Below are positions 37,301 to 44,984 of a DNA stretch of 64,000 nt, one piece after another. The notes under the pieces are model-generated. The model was not told where the DNA came from. It saw only the letters and a list, made by a program, of their open reading frames with translations, and did no database searches. The translations under genes were made by a program, and so were the position numbers. This stretch comes from Trichoplusia ni (Eukaryota > Arthropoda > Insecta > Lepidoptera > Noctuidae): NCBI RefSeq assembly GCF_003590095.1, contig NC_039483.1, forward strand, positions 12,958,001-13,022,000, in the 5' to 3' direction. Position 1 is the first letter of the stretch; each line of letters opens with the position of its first letter.

Positions 37301-40300
37301 TTTGGCCCCAGAGAGCCATTTGTATGAACCGTCAAGTCGAGAAGGCAGCAGGTCGCCTACGCCGAAACCTAGATCTCGATCACCTGCGCAGGGTCCTCCT
37401 CCGAACCCGTTGAAAGCTCAAGCACCACGCATTAAAGATCCACAACCACAATATTATTCATCGGATTCATATGTTTCTCAAGATGCTACAAACTTACAAA
37501 GGCAACATGAAATGGATCAAAGGAACTTCCAAACCGCAGCCGAAATTTATAATACTGGTGCAACTAAGAGCTGGGGACAAAGTCAACAAAGTCAGCCTTG
37601 CATGGTCAAAGAGCAGAAGCATTCAAACGTCGGATACAAAAGCGAAAATTATACTAAGGGCGATATGAAATTTAAAGAAGACTCTTTAGTTCAAGAAAAT
37701 TACGGTCAAAGACAAATGCAGTCTCAGAATGTTATAGAACAGGGAAATACCACAGTACATACGACTAGAAAAACATTTGAAGAATTTGAAAGAAAGCAAT
37801 CAGCTAAAGTAGTTGAGATCAGAAAGGGGGGTTCATCATTTTCTGGGGCATACGAAGAAAATGTGGACTCTAACATTCGACCTTCCAACATTAACCCAAA
37901 ACAAGTGTTTCCACCACCTATGATGAGTTTGCCACCTACACAACAGAGTTCATCTCTTAACCTTACTAATCAAAATATGCAGTCCGCCAATAGAACAATA
38001 GACAATTACGATCCAAAGCCTTCGATTTCTGGTGCTAACCTAGGTCCAGTGTGTGATCCTACCCCATCGACAGGTTCGAGTGTAGGAGCTGCCGCTCGTG
38101 GCAAAACTTTTGGTGTTTCCTCCGCACCAAAACGAGGAAGGGGTGTTTTGAATAAAGCTGCGCTGCCCGGCTCCCGTGTCCCACTATGCGCTTCCTGTAA
38201 TGGGCATATTAGGTGATTGAAATGTAAACGATGGTATAGCGTTTCGTGTGCTGCATGAAATAAAAGTTTGAATATTTGTGTGATGTTTGTATGATTCTAA
38301 TATTATTATTAGGTTTTTAGTACTTTTAGAGATTATTGTATGTTGTTCGTGTCTATAAAATGATTTTTGCACTAACTTTTACATTTATAAGATTAATTTT
38401 GCTTTTAACATGTTTGTATATGTGATTGTTTTGGTTTTATAACAGCTAATGATCTACTGACTTCAAGCAGTCCTCTTAAACCGGAATACAAAAGTCCAGC
38501 AGAAGAACGACTCATCAGAAAAATGGCTAAAATGGCCCTTAATGGTTACGAAATCGGGATACAAAGGAAAATTAAGCCAGCTGACCATATTCAATCTATG
38601 GCAGATAAAATACAAGATACAGTAGTAACAAAACATCCGCTTAATTCCGATAGTGTACCTACGGTGGAAAACAATTTAACCAAGACTTTGGAACGAGGCT
38701 ATAAAACTCATGACAGTATTCAAAGTATTGGTGACAAAATTAAAGATACGATTAAAAACAACCATCCAGCAAACGAGTCCATGTCGAAACCAAACATTTT
38801 GATTCCACCACCGTTGCCAAACTCGCCTATACCAACTTTTAATGTTCATAGTACTCCAATTGGTCATCCGCTAAATAACAGTGACGATAAAAAGAAATAC
38901 AACACAATCCCTAAAACCCTTAACGCCAGCCTCGTCATGGATGATCGATTAATCATCAACAGTGATAAATCGAATAATGGTAGCGGCTATTCCAGTAGTG
39001 AAGATTCGCTTAAAGATAAATCTGAACATAACTTTACGGGCACATTGCGGAAAACAGGCATAGACAAATCGTCTTTTCTTAACAGTATGAACGGTTCAAA
39101 TAATAATCATGGGAACCATGAAAACAAACCTGAATTAAAATTCGATAGTGGTTATTCTAATACACTTAACAAAAGAAAATTATTCGAAAAAGCCGACAAT
39201 ACTTTCAATTCCACAAACAGTCTTAACAAATCAAGCGAATTGATCAACAACGTTAGCGACACAAACATTTGGAATAAAACTAATAACTCCGACCACGTTT
39301 CTAAATCTGAAAACAATAAAAATGTATCTGCCCATTACGATGACGATTTGGCTAAAAAGAAAGAGCTTCCTAACAATTTAATCAACAATTCACTGTATAC
39401 CTACAAAAAATCCGCAAATAATGGTCATGATCAATCCAACGATTGCACTGACTACGTAAATGCTGATGAAACAAAGAAATTCTCTGGTAGTGAAATGAAA
39501 CAAGAAAAACAAAATACAGATGAAGAAATAGTCGTTAGACGTAGACAGAAGAAAACGTCAAGAGACGATGATGGTAGAAGGGACTCGCATATTATTGCGC
39601 GCCCACTTAGTACAATTACTTGCGCCGACGTAGCAGAAGGACTGTACCCCGTTTGCCACAAGTGTGACAAAGCCATTACCAGGTAACGTATGCTTTATTA
39701 ACATAAAAGTATTAGACAGAAATATGGTCAAAGTAAGTTACAAAGCAATCCAGACAATTCTATAAAACGCACGAGTGTTGTTTGATTTTCTTTTAACATA
39801 ATTAACCTGTTGTATAGATCAATAGATAATTAAATTATAATAAATCAAGCATGAGTTTAATATTAATCTATTTTAAACAGGGGACCATTCATTACGGCTT
39901 TGGGCCGCATCTGGTGTCCTGAGCACTTCATTTGCGTGAACGCTACGTGTAGGCGCCCGCTTCAGGACATCGGTTTCGTTGAAGAAAATGGTCAACTATA
40001 CTGTGAATTCTGTTTTGAACAGTACATCGCCCCTGCCTGCGATAAGTGTCACGCCAAAATTAAGGGCGTAAGTACTCATAAATAACTTGTTCTTAAATAA
40101 CGTTTATGGCAGAGAATGAAAGACGCCATGGTGAGAAGATTTGAAGATAATTTGTTTGTGTATTTATCATTACAGGATTGCTTAAACGCTATCGGCAAGC
40201 ACTACCACCCAGAATGCTTCAACTGCGTATACTGTGGAAAACTGTTCGGAAACAACCCCTTCTTCCTGGAAGATGGTCTGCCATACTGTGAAGCTGGTAT

Positions 40301-41554
40301 GAACTGAACAACAATTCTATGGAAAAAACACCTTATTTTTTTTGGGTATCAATTATTTTAATGTAATTTTCAGATTGGAACGACCTGTTCACGACAAAAT
40401 GTTTCGCTTGCGGCTTCCCCGTGGAGGCAGGCGACAGGTGGGTCGAGGCGCTCAACAATAACTACCACAGTCAGTGCTTCAACTGCACGGTGCGTATGAT
40501 GAGACTCCTACTAAAATACACTTATTCACAAATACCAGTAACTATGTACTATAACGATTATGTGCAAAAATTTAAATTTTCAGTAATAAAATAGTCAAAA
40601 CGTCTTAATCCACACGCGCACTTATCGACCACATGCGATAGGAAATAATTCGGCGACACTTCATGCACAACTATTCAGAACAGTCATGGCATTTCAAAGA
40701 TTGCAGTGGCTACCTTTTGAAAGTTAAAACCACTGTGCACATACTAAGCGCGTTTCCTAATACATTTTATTTTAGCATCTGCCCTATAACCAATCCATAT
40801 AAATATCCGAGAAACTTATAACTTTGGAAATCCATTCAAAGGTAATTTTACTTTGTATAGTAGTGAAAACAATCATTTGAACAAAATATGGCATTCATTG
40901 AGTTCATAACTTCAATTTTCCAAATATGGAATACAATTAAAATTTATATAAAATATCGATCTACCCACGTCTCTATACAAAGCTCGTCATACGTTGCCAA
41001 ATGCTCCCTTTTACCAATAACTGTGATCTTGTGTGTGAATTAAAATTGTATACTTGCCCGTATGTTATAATAACAGAAAGACATACTGTACATAATTATT
41101 GACTTAATATTCAACTTCCCAAAGTTCAGGAAGATATCATAGCGTGTTTTACCATCCCAGTAGTTGTCAACCTTACATAATCCGCTTGTAGAAATGCTTT
41201 CATGAACCGGTTTGAGTAGTTCTGGCTATTTTATTATTTTTATGTTTTAACTTATTATATTATTATACTTGTGTTGCTATGTTTGTTTGTCTATAGTTAA
41301 TTAATACATACCTAATTTATATTACATAGGTTTTTATTAGAAGTAATGCACAATGCAAGGATTTAGATAAAGTAAATAGAAAATAAGTCGTTTTGAAGGA
41401 TATGCGACTAAATAAAATAGTTATAGATAAAAATATTATGACGTCTTAATAATGTTATAACAATTGTTATTTACAGGTGTGCAAAAAGAATCTCGAAGGA
41501 CAGAGTTTCTTCGCCAAGGGAGGTAGACCTTTCTGTAAAACTCACGCCCGCTAG
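22273..41554 (+). CDS. Zasp52: Zasp, PDZ-ZM-4xLIM Z-disc scaffold protein (whole coding gene)
   Basis: The principal isoform joins 22273-22377, 29840-29991, 30141-30315, 30593-30723, 31260-31351, 31776-31929, 33158-33346, 33520-33610, 33746-33935, 35050-38212, 39881-40067, 40176-40296, 40374-40489 and 41477-41554. This adds to 4944 nt (1647 residues) with every junction in phase. Order: PDZ, ZASP-like motif, LIM1, long disordered region, LIM2-4. Zasp binds alpha-actinin at the muscle Z-disc and at integrin attachment sites; this role is known from the family, chiefly Drosophila Zasp52. LIM2-4 match animal Zasp very closely (GPFITALG, CFACGFPVEAGDRWVEAL). Replacing exon 35050-38212 with 38446-39682 gives 1005 residues. 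Exon-level notes follow separately. Confidence 0.94.
26020..26115 (+). promoter_or_regulatory. GC-rich island in the PDZ intron
   Basis: Abrupt GC-rich block (GGCCTCGGTCAGGGCGGCGG and GGCGCGCGTGCGGCGCCGCG) inside AT-rich intron. It might be an internal promoter or enhancer; no splice donor or product could be assigned. Confidence 0.18.
27975..28035 (+). repeat. SINE-like fragment with tRNA A box
   Basis: GTCTGTTGGTCTAGTGGTTT is close to a tRNA-derived A box, followed by the tail motif AAATATTTGTGTGATG. The B-box region appears deleted between them. It shares its tail with the remnant at 6009-6095. Confidence 0.45.
28158..28190 (-). repeat. SINE or tRNA-like B box, minus strand
   Basis: Read on the minus strand, CGCGGGTTCGATACCTGCG fits the Pol III B box (GGTTCGANNCC). 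No complete tRNA cloverleaf can be drawn, so this is a SINE remnant and not a tRNA gene. Confidence 0.35.
29840..29991 (+). CDS. Zasp52: Zasp coding exon 2: PDZ domain, second half
   Basis: Starts GTAAATGGTGG after TATAG and ends in phase 2 before GTAGGA. It encodes VNGGSAAERAGLQAGDALI and a helix with HQEAQDAIRAAG, the typical PDZ alpha-helix B, then ELTVQR. The domain is about 85 residues with exon 1, the normal PDZ length. Confidence 0.95.
30141..30315 (+). CDS. Zasp52: Zasp coding exon 3: Ser/Thr/Pro-rich linker
   Basis: Phase 2 in, phase 0 out. Encodes a flexible linker after the PDZ domain (GGGTWRPSVTPTGSLPRPGS and on to NNVAKPFGY). ALP/Zasp proteins usually have such a low-complexity linker before the ZM motif. 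Donor GTGAGT at 30316. Confidence 0.9.
30593..30723 (+). CDS. Zasp52: Zasp coding exon 4: ZASP-like motif (ZM)
   Basis: Encodes SIVNKQYNTPVNMYSDKTIA and ETLSAQTEVLAGGVLG. This is the ZM motif of ALP/ZASP proteins, which binds the alpha-actinin rod. The exon begins with an in-frame ATG straight after its AG acceptor, so it could also serve as start for a PDZ-less isoform; that is inference only. Confidence 0.93.
31260..31351 (+). CDS. Zasp52: Zasp coding exon 5, after the ZM motif
   Basis: Encodes GVNFKKNEKTYDAEKSAVFK and VLQEEQNDPEP, the charged helical stretch after the ZM motif. It ends in phase 1 before GTATAA. The phase matters: it matches the acceptors of both LIM1 half-exons and also those of 35050 and 38446. 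Confidence 0.92.
31776..31929 (+). CDS. Zasp52: Zasp LIM1 first-half exon, version A
   Basis: Encodes about 51 residues (VVEPVGPTAAPAPVSG to ENICEECERLIT-like end). Its last residues supply C-x2-C (CEEC), the first zinc-ligand pair of LIM1, and the exon stops in phase 2 before GTAAGT; the rest of the finger comes from 33158-33346. The acceptor is a TAGTAG tandem, so starting at 31776 or 31779 adds or drops one Val. It is an alternative to 32166-32502, because using both would break the frame. Confidence 0.88.
32166..32502 (+). CDS. Zasp52: Zasp LIM1 first-half exon, version B
   Basis: About 112 residues, Ser/Arg/Pro-rich with TPQPPPPVARASTGTQTP, then MGCHEVLPDGRIALGAPALP, ending TPYCSDCNRYI. 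CSDC is the alternative first zinc-ligand pair of LIM1. Enters in phase 1 and leaves in phase 2 before GTAAGC, exactly like version A. The acceptor region has almost no pyrimidine tract and a CAGCAG tandem (start 32166 or 32169), which fits a regulated weak exon. Very GC-rich, so long antisense open frames overlap it; these are shadows. Confidence 0.82.
33158..33346 (+). CDS. Zasp52: Zasp LIM1 second-half exon (constant)
   Basis: Encodes GVFVRIKDKNLHVECFKCST, then CGTSLKNQGYYNLNGKLYCD and IHAKL. It gives the histidine, cysteines and final ligands of LIM1 (H-x2-C, C-x2-C, C-x2-H pattern). Joined to version A or B it makes a full 50-60 residue LIM domain. Phase 2 in and phase 2 out. Confidence 0.94.
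33520..33610 (+). CDS. Zasp52: Zasp exon after LIM1, linker
   Basis: 30 residues, GSRIPSNTYSTPLPPLATNN onward, Ser/Pro/Asn-rich. GT-AG borders (CACAG before, GTAAGT after) and phase fit the neighbours. Disordered linker. Confidence 0.88.
33746..33935 (+). CDS. Zasp52: Zasp linker exon, Pro/Ala-rich
   Basis: 63 residues beginning PSSNLSGPKPFGSSIGSAYS and ending in a Pro/Ala repeat (APAPAPAPLVAPAPAPVPPP). Ends in phase 1 before GTAAGA. It can splice to 34682, 35050 or 38446, all phase-1 acceptors. Confidence 0.88.
33936..35049 (+). other. Zasp intron containing a candidate microexon
   Basis: AT-rich, otherwise featureless, except for the 24-nt exon-like unit at 34682-34705. The end of the intron has a normal acceptor, CTGACTAACAG. 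Confidence 0.6.
34682..34705 (+). CDS. Zasp52: Candidate Zasp 24-nt microexon (KTPGSLFK)
   Basis: A good acceptor (TTATTTATTTCCGACAG) is followed by AGACCCCAGGTTCCCTTTTT AAAG and the donor GTAATT. The unit is 24 nt, a multiple of three, and enters and leaves in phase 1, the exact phase of this intron. Inclusion changes ...FAP-T-QNVK into ...FAP-KTPGSLFKA-QNVK with no stop. Size, phase and both splice sites together make chance unlikely, but no transcript evidence is available. Confidence 0.5.
35050..38212 (+). CDS. Zasp52: Zasp giant exon with disordered region and LIM2 first half, version C
   Basis: One 3163-nt exon (about 1054 residues) entering in phase 1 and leaving in phase 2. It is Gln/Ser/Pro/Thr-rich and predicted disordered. 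It begins QNVKSIVWPPPANPSDDEPP. Three copies of ALTxAPDRP[YF][ST]P occur (about 35869, 36231 and 36330), and KQVFPPP occurs twice (about 36591 and 37897). It ends VPLCASCNGHIR, whose C-x2-C pair completes LIM2 with exon 39881. Without splicing, the donor reads AGG TGA, an immediate stop. Version C gives the conventional long Zasp with LIM2 as in Drosophila. Confidence 0.93.
38259..38264 (+). terminator. Candidate intronic poly(A) signal between LIM2 alternatives
   Basis: AATAAA lies 45 bp after the in-frame stop that follows exon 35050-38212 if its donor is not used. It is followed by T/G-rich sequence (TTTGTGTGATGTTTGT). A transcript ending here would encode Zasp without LIM2-4. Confidence 0.35.
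38446..39682 (+). CDS. Zasp52: Zasp alternative exon with LIM2 first half, version D
   Basis: 1237 nt (about 412 residues), phase 1 in and phase 2 out, replacing version C. Begins NDLLTSSSPLKPEYKSPAEE and has a conserved-looking helical start (RLIRKMAKMALNGYEIGIQR). A repeat follows: IQSMADKIQDTVVTKHP and IQSIGDKIKDTIKNNHP. The middle is Asn/Ser/Lys-rich and disordered. It ends LYPVCHKCDKAITR, giving a different C-x2-C pair for LIM2. Acceptor TTTTATAACAG and donor GTAACG. Strong ORF and phase fit; use in transcripts is inferred. Confidence 0.87.
39881..40067 (+). CDS. Zasp52: Zasp LIM2 second half and LIM3 start
   Basis: Encodes GPFITALGRIWCPEHFICVN, RRPLQDIGFVEENGQLYCEF and ACDKCHAKIKG. Finishes LIM2 and gives the first C-x2-C of LIM3. 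Very highly conserved in Zasp/Enigma proteins. Phase 2 in, phase 0 out. Confidence 0.96.
40176..40296 (+). CDS. Zasp52: Zasp LIM3 exon
   Basis: Encodes DCLNAIGKHYHPECFNCVYC and GKLFGNNPFFLEDGLPYCEA. Contains the H-x2-C and C-x2-C ligands of LIM3. Ends in phase 1. Confidence 0.96.
40374..40489 (+). CDS. Zasp52: Zasp LIM3 end and LIM4 first half
   Basis: Encodes DWNDLFTTKCFACGFPVEAG, DRWVEALNNNYHSQCFNCT. Ends in phase 0 before GTGCGT; LIM4 is completed by 41477-41554. Confidence 0.96.
40490..41476 (+). other. Last Zasp intron (987 bp)
   Basis: AT-rich; no exon or repeat recognised. From 41442 the end of the intron is open in the second frame described for 41442-42713. Confidence 0.6.
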
Positions 41555-42713
41555 AAGTCCTCAGCAGTTAATGTATAACTCCGACACTGTTTACACGACT
41601 ACTACTTTTCGACCTGTTTCTCCTTCACCTATCACGCCTCCTCTCAGTACGCCCTCTCCCCAGAGAACTAGGAAGTTGGAAACGCCCCTCCACTTCGATG
41701 GAGGACTGTTTTCCGACATAAGAAGCACTGATGGCAAGTTACTCAGCAAAGTCACCGTGGATCGAGTTCAAAATTCTGTACGACATGACACTACTGATTC
41801 CCCAACCATTATCACAAAAGGGAATAATTACATAAATGACATCGTTAAAACTGAGACGATCACAAACGAAAATGTTATCACGGTAAAATTCACTCCAGTA
41901 CCGCCAGAACTCGATTCACCGAGATTATTGACACCGTCACAGATGTACAGGATTCAACAGAAGAGTCCCGTCGAATATATTAAAGACACTTATGAAGATT
42001 TACAAAGTTACAAGATTGTAAATTCGTTGTGTAAGGATAAGTTATTTGATAAGGATAACTTGCAACCGATATATAACGGGGATAAAAACTCTTTCGACAA
42101 TCCTGTTGTTTTAGTACATTCGCTGAGTAAAGAAAATGTATTTGATAAAGATAGCTTGGAGCCTGAATTAAATCTAGAGGGCAAAAACTTTGACAAACCA
42201 CATGTGTTTGAGCCAATAGAAAGAGCTCACAGTCCACTTGCAAACCTTCTCATTTCAGAGCAGTTAACTAAGATAGACCATTACTTACAGGAGAGTTTAG
42301 ACGTTTGTTCAGGTGTCAAAGACCGATTTACTCCAACACCAGATTTTACTAAAGAAGGGGTAACTGAACACTTGATCCACACAACAATCGAAGGAAAACA
42401 AGAAGAAAATGTAGTAGAATCGAAATCGACGAAGAATCTAATTAGTGATGAACCCAAGAAAACATTCAATACTCGCGAAGAGGATAAACTAAGTACGAAT
42501 GAAACAATTACAAATGAAATTTCATTAAATAAGGACACCAAAAAGAGTTTATCTAAAGTAAACAGTGTCAGTGACAGAAAACCCGGAGTGCTGAGTGCTA
42601 TTTATAATATGCCAATACATTATCATGCAGCAATTCTGTGTTTCTTATTAATTATATACAATCTTATTTATCAGTACGTAAAGCAAAACAGTCTTGGTAA
42701 TAAAACTAAATAA
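41442..42713 (+). CDS. Overlapping second-frame ORF with tail anchor, probable alternative Zasp C-terminus
   Basis: Open from 41442 to the TAA ending at 42713; the first ATG is at 41571 (380 residues). Read through the last Zasp exon in this frame it starts CAKRISKDRVSSPREVDLSV. Content: a Ser/Thr/Pro-rich part (RPVSPSPITPPLSTPSPQRT), a tandem 32-residue repeat (42018-42113 and 42114 on), a charged part, and a C-terminal hydrophobic helix AAILCFLLIIYNLIYQYV followed by only ten polar residues, which is tail-anchor topology. Phase-2 donors at 38212 or 39682 spliced to 41477 enter this frame, as do phase-0 donors spliced to a CAG at 41564. Too long for chance in DNA this AT-rich. Alternatively it is an independent ORF on the same mRNA. 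Not recognised by family. Confidence 0.6.
   Translation, partial: RLNNVITIVIYRCAKRISKDRVSSPREVDLSVKLTPARSPQQLMYNSDTVYTTTTFRPVSPSPITPPLSTPSPQRTRKLETPLHFDGGLFSDIRSTDGKLLSKVTVDRVQNSVRHDTTDSPTIITKGNNYINDIVKTETITNENVITVKFTPVPPELDSPRLLTPSQMYRIQQKSPVEYIKDTYEDLQSYKIVNSLCKDKLFDKDNLQPIYNGDKNSFDNPVVLVHSLSKENVFDKDSLEPELNLEGKNFDKPHVFEPIERAHSPLANLLISEQLTKIDHYLQESLDVCSGVKDRFTPTPDFTKEGVTEHLIHTTIEGKQEENVVESKSTKNLISDEPKKTFNTREEDKLSTNETITNEISLNKDTKKSLSKVNSVSDRKPGVLSAIYNMPIHYHAAILCFLLIIYNLIYQYVKQNSLGNKTK
41477..41554 (+). CDS. Zasp52: Zasp last coding exon: LIM4 second half and stop
   Basis: Encodes VCKKNLEGQSFFAKGGRPFC KTHAR and TAG at 41552-41554, the standard Zasp C-terminus. The same nucleotides are also fully open in another frame that continues to 42713. 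Confidence 0.96.
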   Translation: MCKKNLEGQSFFAKGGRPFCKTHAR

Positions 42714-43340
42714 GATGGAATTTTAGAAATTATACGCATATTTAACTAGTCATTGAATTCAGGGACATTTTGTTTCTATATTTTTACCAATTTGATTGAA
42801 TAAGTTGTAAATAGTCACAGGTAACAAAACCTTCTTGACCCCTTTCGTGTCTCAATAATCAATAATATTTTATATCTAATTAACAATTTGGTGCTTTTCA
42901 CTACTAGAAATTGCTGGCAGTATTGTGATAATTCACATTTTAAATAAGGCTTTGTATACAGCTTCCGGAATGTTGCAGTAAACTGTTACTAACATTAACA
43001 GTAGTCCTAAATATTAAAAATATCGAGAAGTCATATAGATCGGAGACATACCGATGAAATGATTGGTGCACCAACTATACAAGATAATTAGAGTAATGTA
43101 ATGTATGTGTACTCTTATAAGTTTTAATAAAATTGTAATGTTATTATCATGCATTAGATTGTTTAATTATTTTTTACCCTGCTGTATTTAATAAAGTATG
43201 TATACATAAATAAAAAAATTGAAATCTTATATTTACTGTTGGTAATAATCTTAATTTTAAGAACTATTTATTTAGACTTACTTTATTGCAATTAGCATAA
43301 CACATAAGTACTATGTGAGCTTAAATAAAGTATTTTATTT
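42714..43340 (+). terminator. Zasp 3' untranslated region and poly(A) signals
   Basis: AT-rich. AATAAA occurs at 43126-43131, 43190-43195 and 43324-43329; any could end the Zasp transcript. No gene seen. Confidence 0.55.
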
Positions 43341-43404
43341 TAAGTGATTGTTTTATTTCTACCCAAGCAATTATGTGGTGTTTATTGTTTAGACTACATG
43401 CATA

Positions 43405-43500
43405 ACTACGTGGTATGGGTCACCAAACTAAGCATGCTGTGCATGCCATATTGTGGGTTCAATCCCCGCATAGGAAGGCAAGCAATTGTGTGGTACACAA
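43405..43500 (+). repeat. tRNA-derived SINE-like remnant
   Basis: The Pol III B box GGGTTCAATCCCC (43455-43467) follows an A-box-like TACGTGGTATGGGTC about 35 bp upstream. No tRNA fold is possible. It lies between the convergent 3' ends of Zasp and the small minus-strand gene. Confidence 0.45.
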
Positions 43501-43849
43501 AATATGTTTTCAAGTGTATATGCCCTGAGTATGCATGGTTGTGAAGAGTCTTGCAAAACAAGGTTTAAATGTGGAAGCTATTAAAAAAATTAACAACTGG
43601 GTTTGTTAATTTTTACATTACTAAATTTATGTTCAAGAGGAAGAGGTGCAGCTGCCCAATGTGAAACTGTTACTAACATAGAAATAGAAATAGTTCATTA
43701 ACAATAGCAGTTGACCAGATCAGAATGATACATACATGTTAGGTTCTTATTATCCCAAAAAAGATGTATTTTAATTGGTGAATGTATTTTGTTACTCTGA
43801 TCTGGTTCTGATGTTGAAAGTTTATAAAGAATTGAGAGTGTAATGAGTA

Positions 43850-43859
43850 TTTATTTATT
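43850..43859 (-). terminator. Poly(A) signals of the small minus-strand gene
   Basis: Two overlapping AATAAA on the minus strand (43855-43850 and 43859-43854), about 255 bp after the stop codon at 44113. Confidence 0.45.
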
Positions 43860-44112
43860 GAGGTATTAAATATTGATCTCAATGTTACATGGAATTGTTG
43901 TGCACAAAACACATGTATCCAAAATATGTATAAATTTGAAAGTAAACAGAAGATAAGTAGAAATTAGAAAAATAAAACAGTTAACTCAACAATGTATTTA
44001 ACAAATAACTACAGACTCACTAAAATAAAAAATTCAAGGCAGCACCAACCCTTACATTATTATTGAAGATTATGTATTAGTAATAAATACTAACTTCACA
44101 AATAAAATTTGA

Positions 44113-44547
44113 CTAATCTGTGTGTGCTATTGATTTTTTTCTATAATTTATTGATTCAGTTAAGGTTTCTGGAGGTTTTATGTCTTCCCCACCAAATATA
44201 AAGTTTCTTACTCTGAAAAAAAAAGACCAGAAATTGGTTATTTCATTGGTAAAAAGCAGCAGATTGTATAGATTTTGATTAATTATAATTGTCTTAGACA
44301 AAAACCTCTAGAGAAAGTAATACAGAAAAAAAAGCAGTGTACAGTATGCGTCTGTAAAAACCAAATGACGGCAAAAGCTCAAAACACAATTAACTTACTT
44401 GTCCCATTTAATCACTAATCCTATAAATGTAAAAGTTAGGAAACCATGCCATAATGTCGTAAATATAGGTACAGGTTGTCTTTTATGACCGAAGTTTTTA
44501 TACGTCCTTTGATTCACTGTTGCTATCGTTTTCAAGTTTCTAAGCAT
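44113..44547 (-). CDS. Small single-pass membrane protein, mitochondrial-looking, 82 residues
   Basis: Two exons: 44547-44399 (ATG at 44547) and 44212-44113 (TAG), joined in phase 2 across an intron with a GTAAGT donor and a T-rich CAG acceptor. The protein starts MLRNLKTIATVNQRTYKNFG, a basic amphipathic leader like a mitochondrial presequence. One hydrophobic helix follows (TTLWHGFLTFTFIGLVIKW), then a charged tail with FIFGGEDIKPPETLTESINY. Size and layout resemble small accessory subunits of respiratory complexes, but I could not match it to any named subunit. Upstream sequence is AT-rich without a clear core promoter. The gene structure is convincing; the function is unknown. Confidence 0.7.
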
Positions 44548-44984
44548 TGTCAAATATTAAAAAATAAGATGTTTCTATGTCACCGAGACAAATCACACAA
44601 AATCTAGGGTAACTTGTTAAAAATCGAATGAACAGGACCCCTCAACGATTATACCTTTTAGAAAATAAATAAACCCCCTCTTACAATGGCAAGATCTGAC
44701 ATTAACATTGTCAATATGAAGTGTACTTAGTTTAGGAATTAAAACGATTGCATTTCCGAACTGCCAAGACGCTACTGCACTACTTACTTCCCTCAAGGCT
44801 CAACGCGCAGTATTACTTGTATTTTTTCCCATAAAAGACAGGTCGGTAAAGGAGTGTAAGTAACAACTGTTTTATTAGATATACATACGTCGTTACTTTT
44901 TTGGGACGAACTACTTTTTTCGAATTACATTTAATTTAACAAACTTAAACTAAAATTATAAAAATGCATTTTAATACATTTCAG

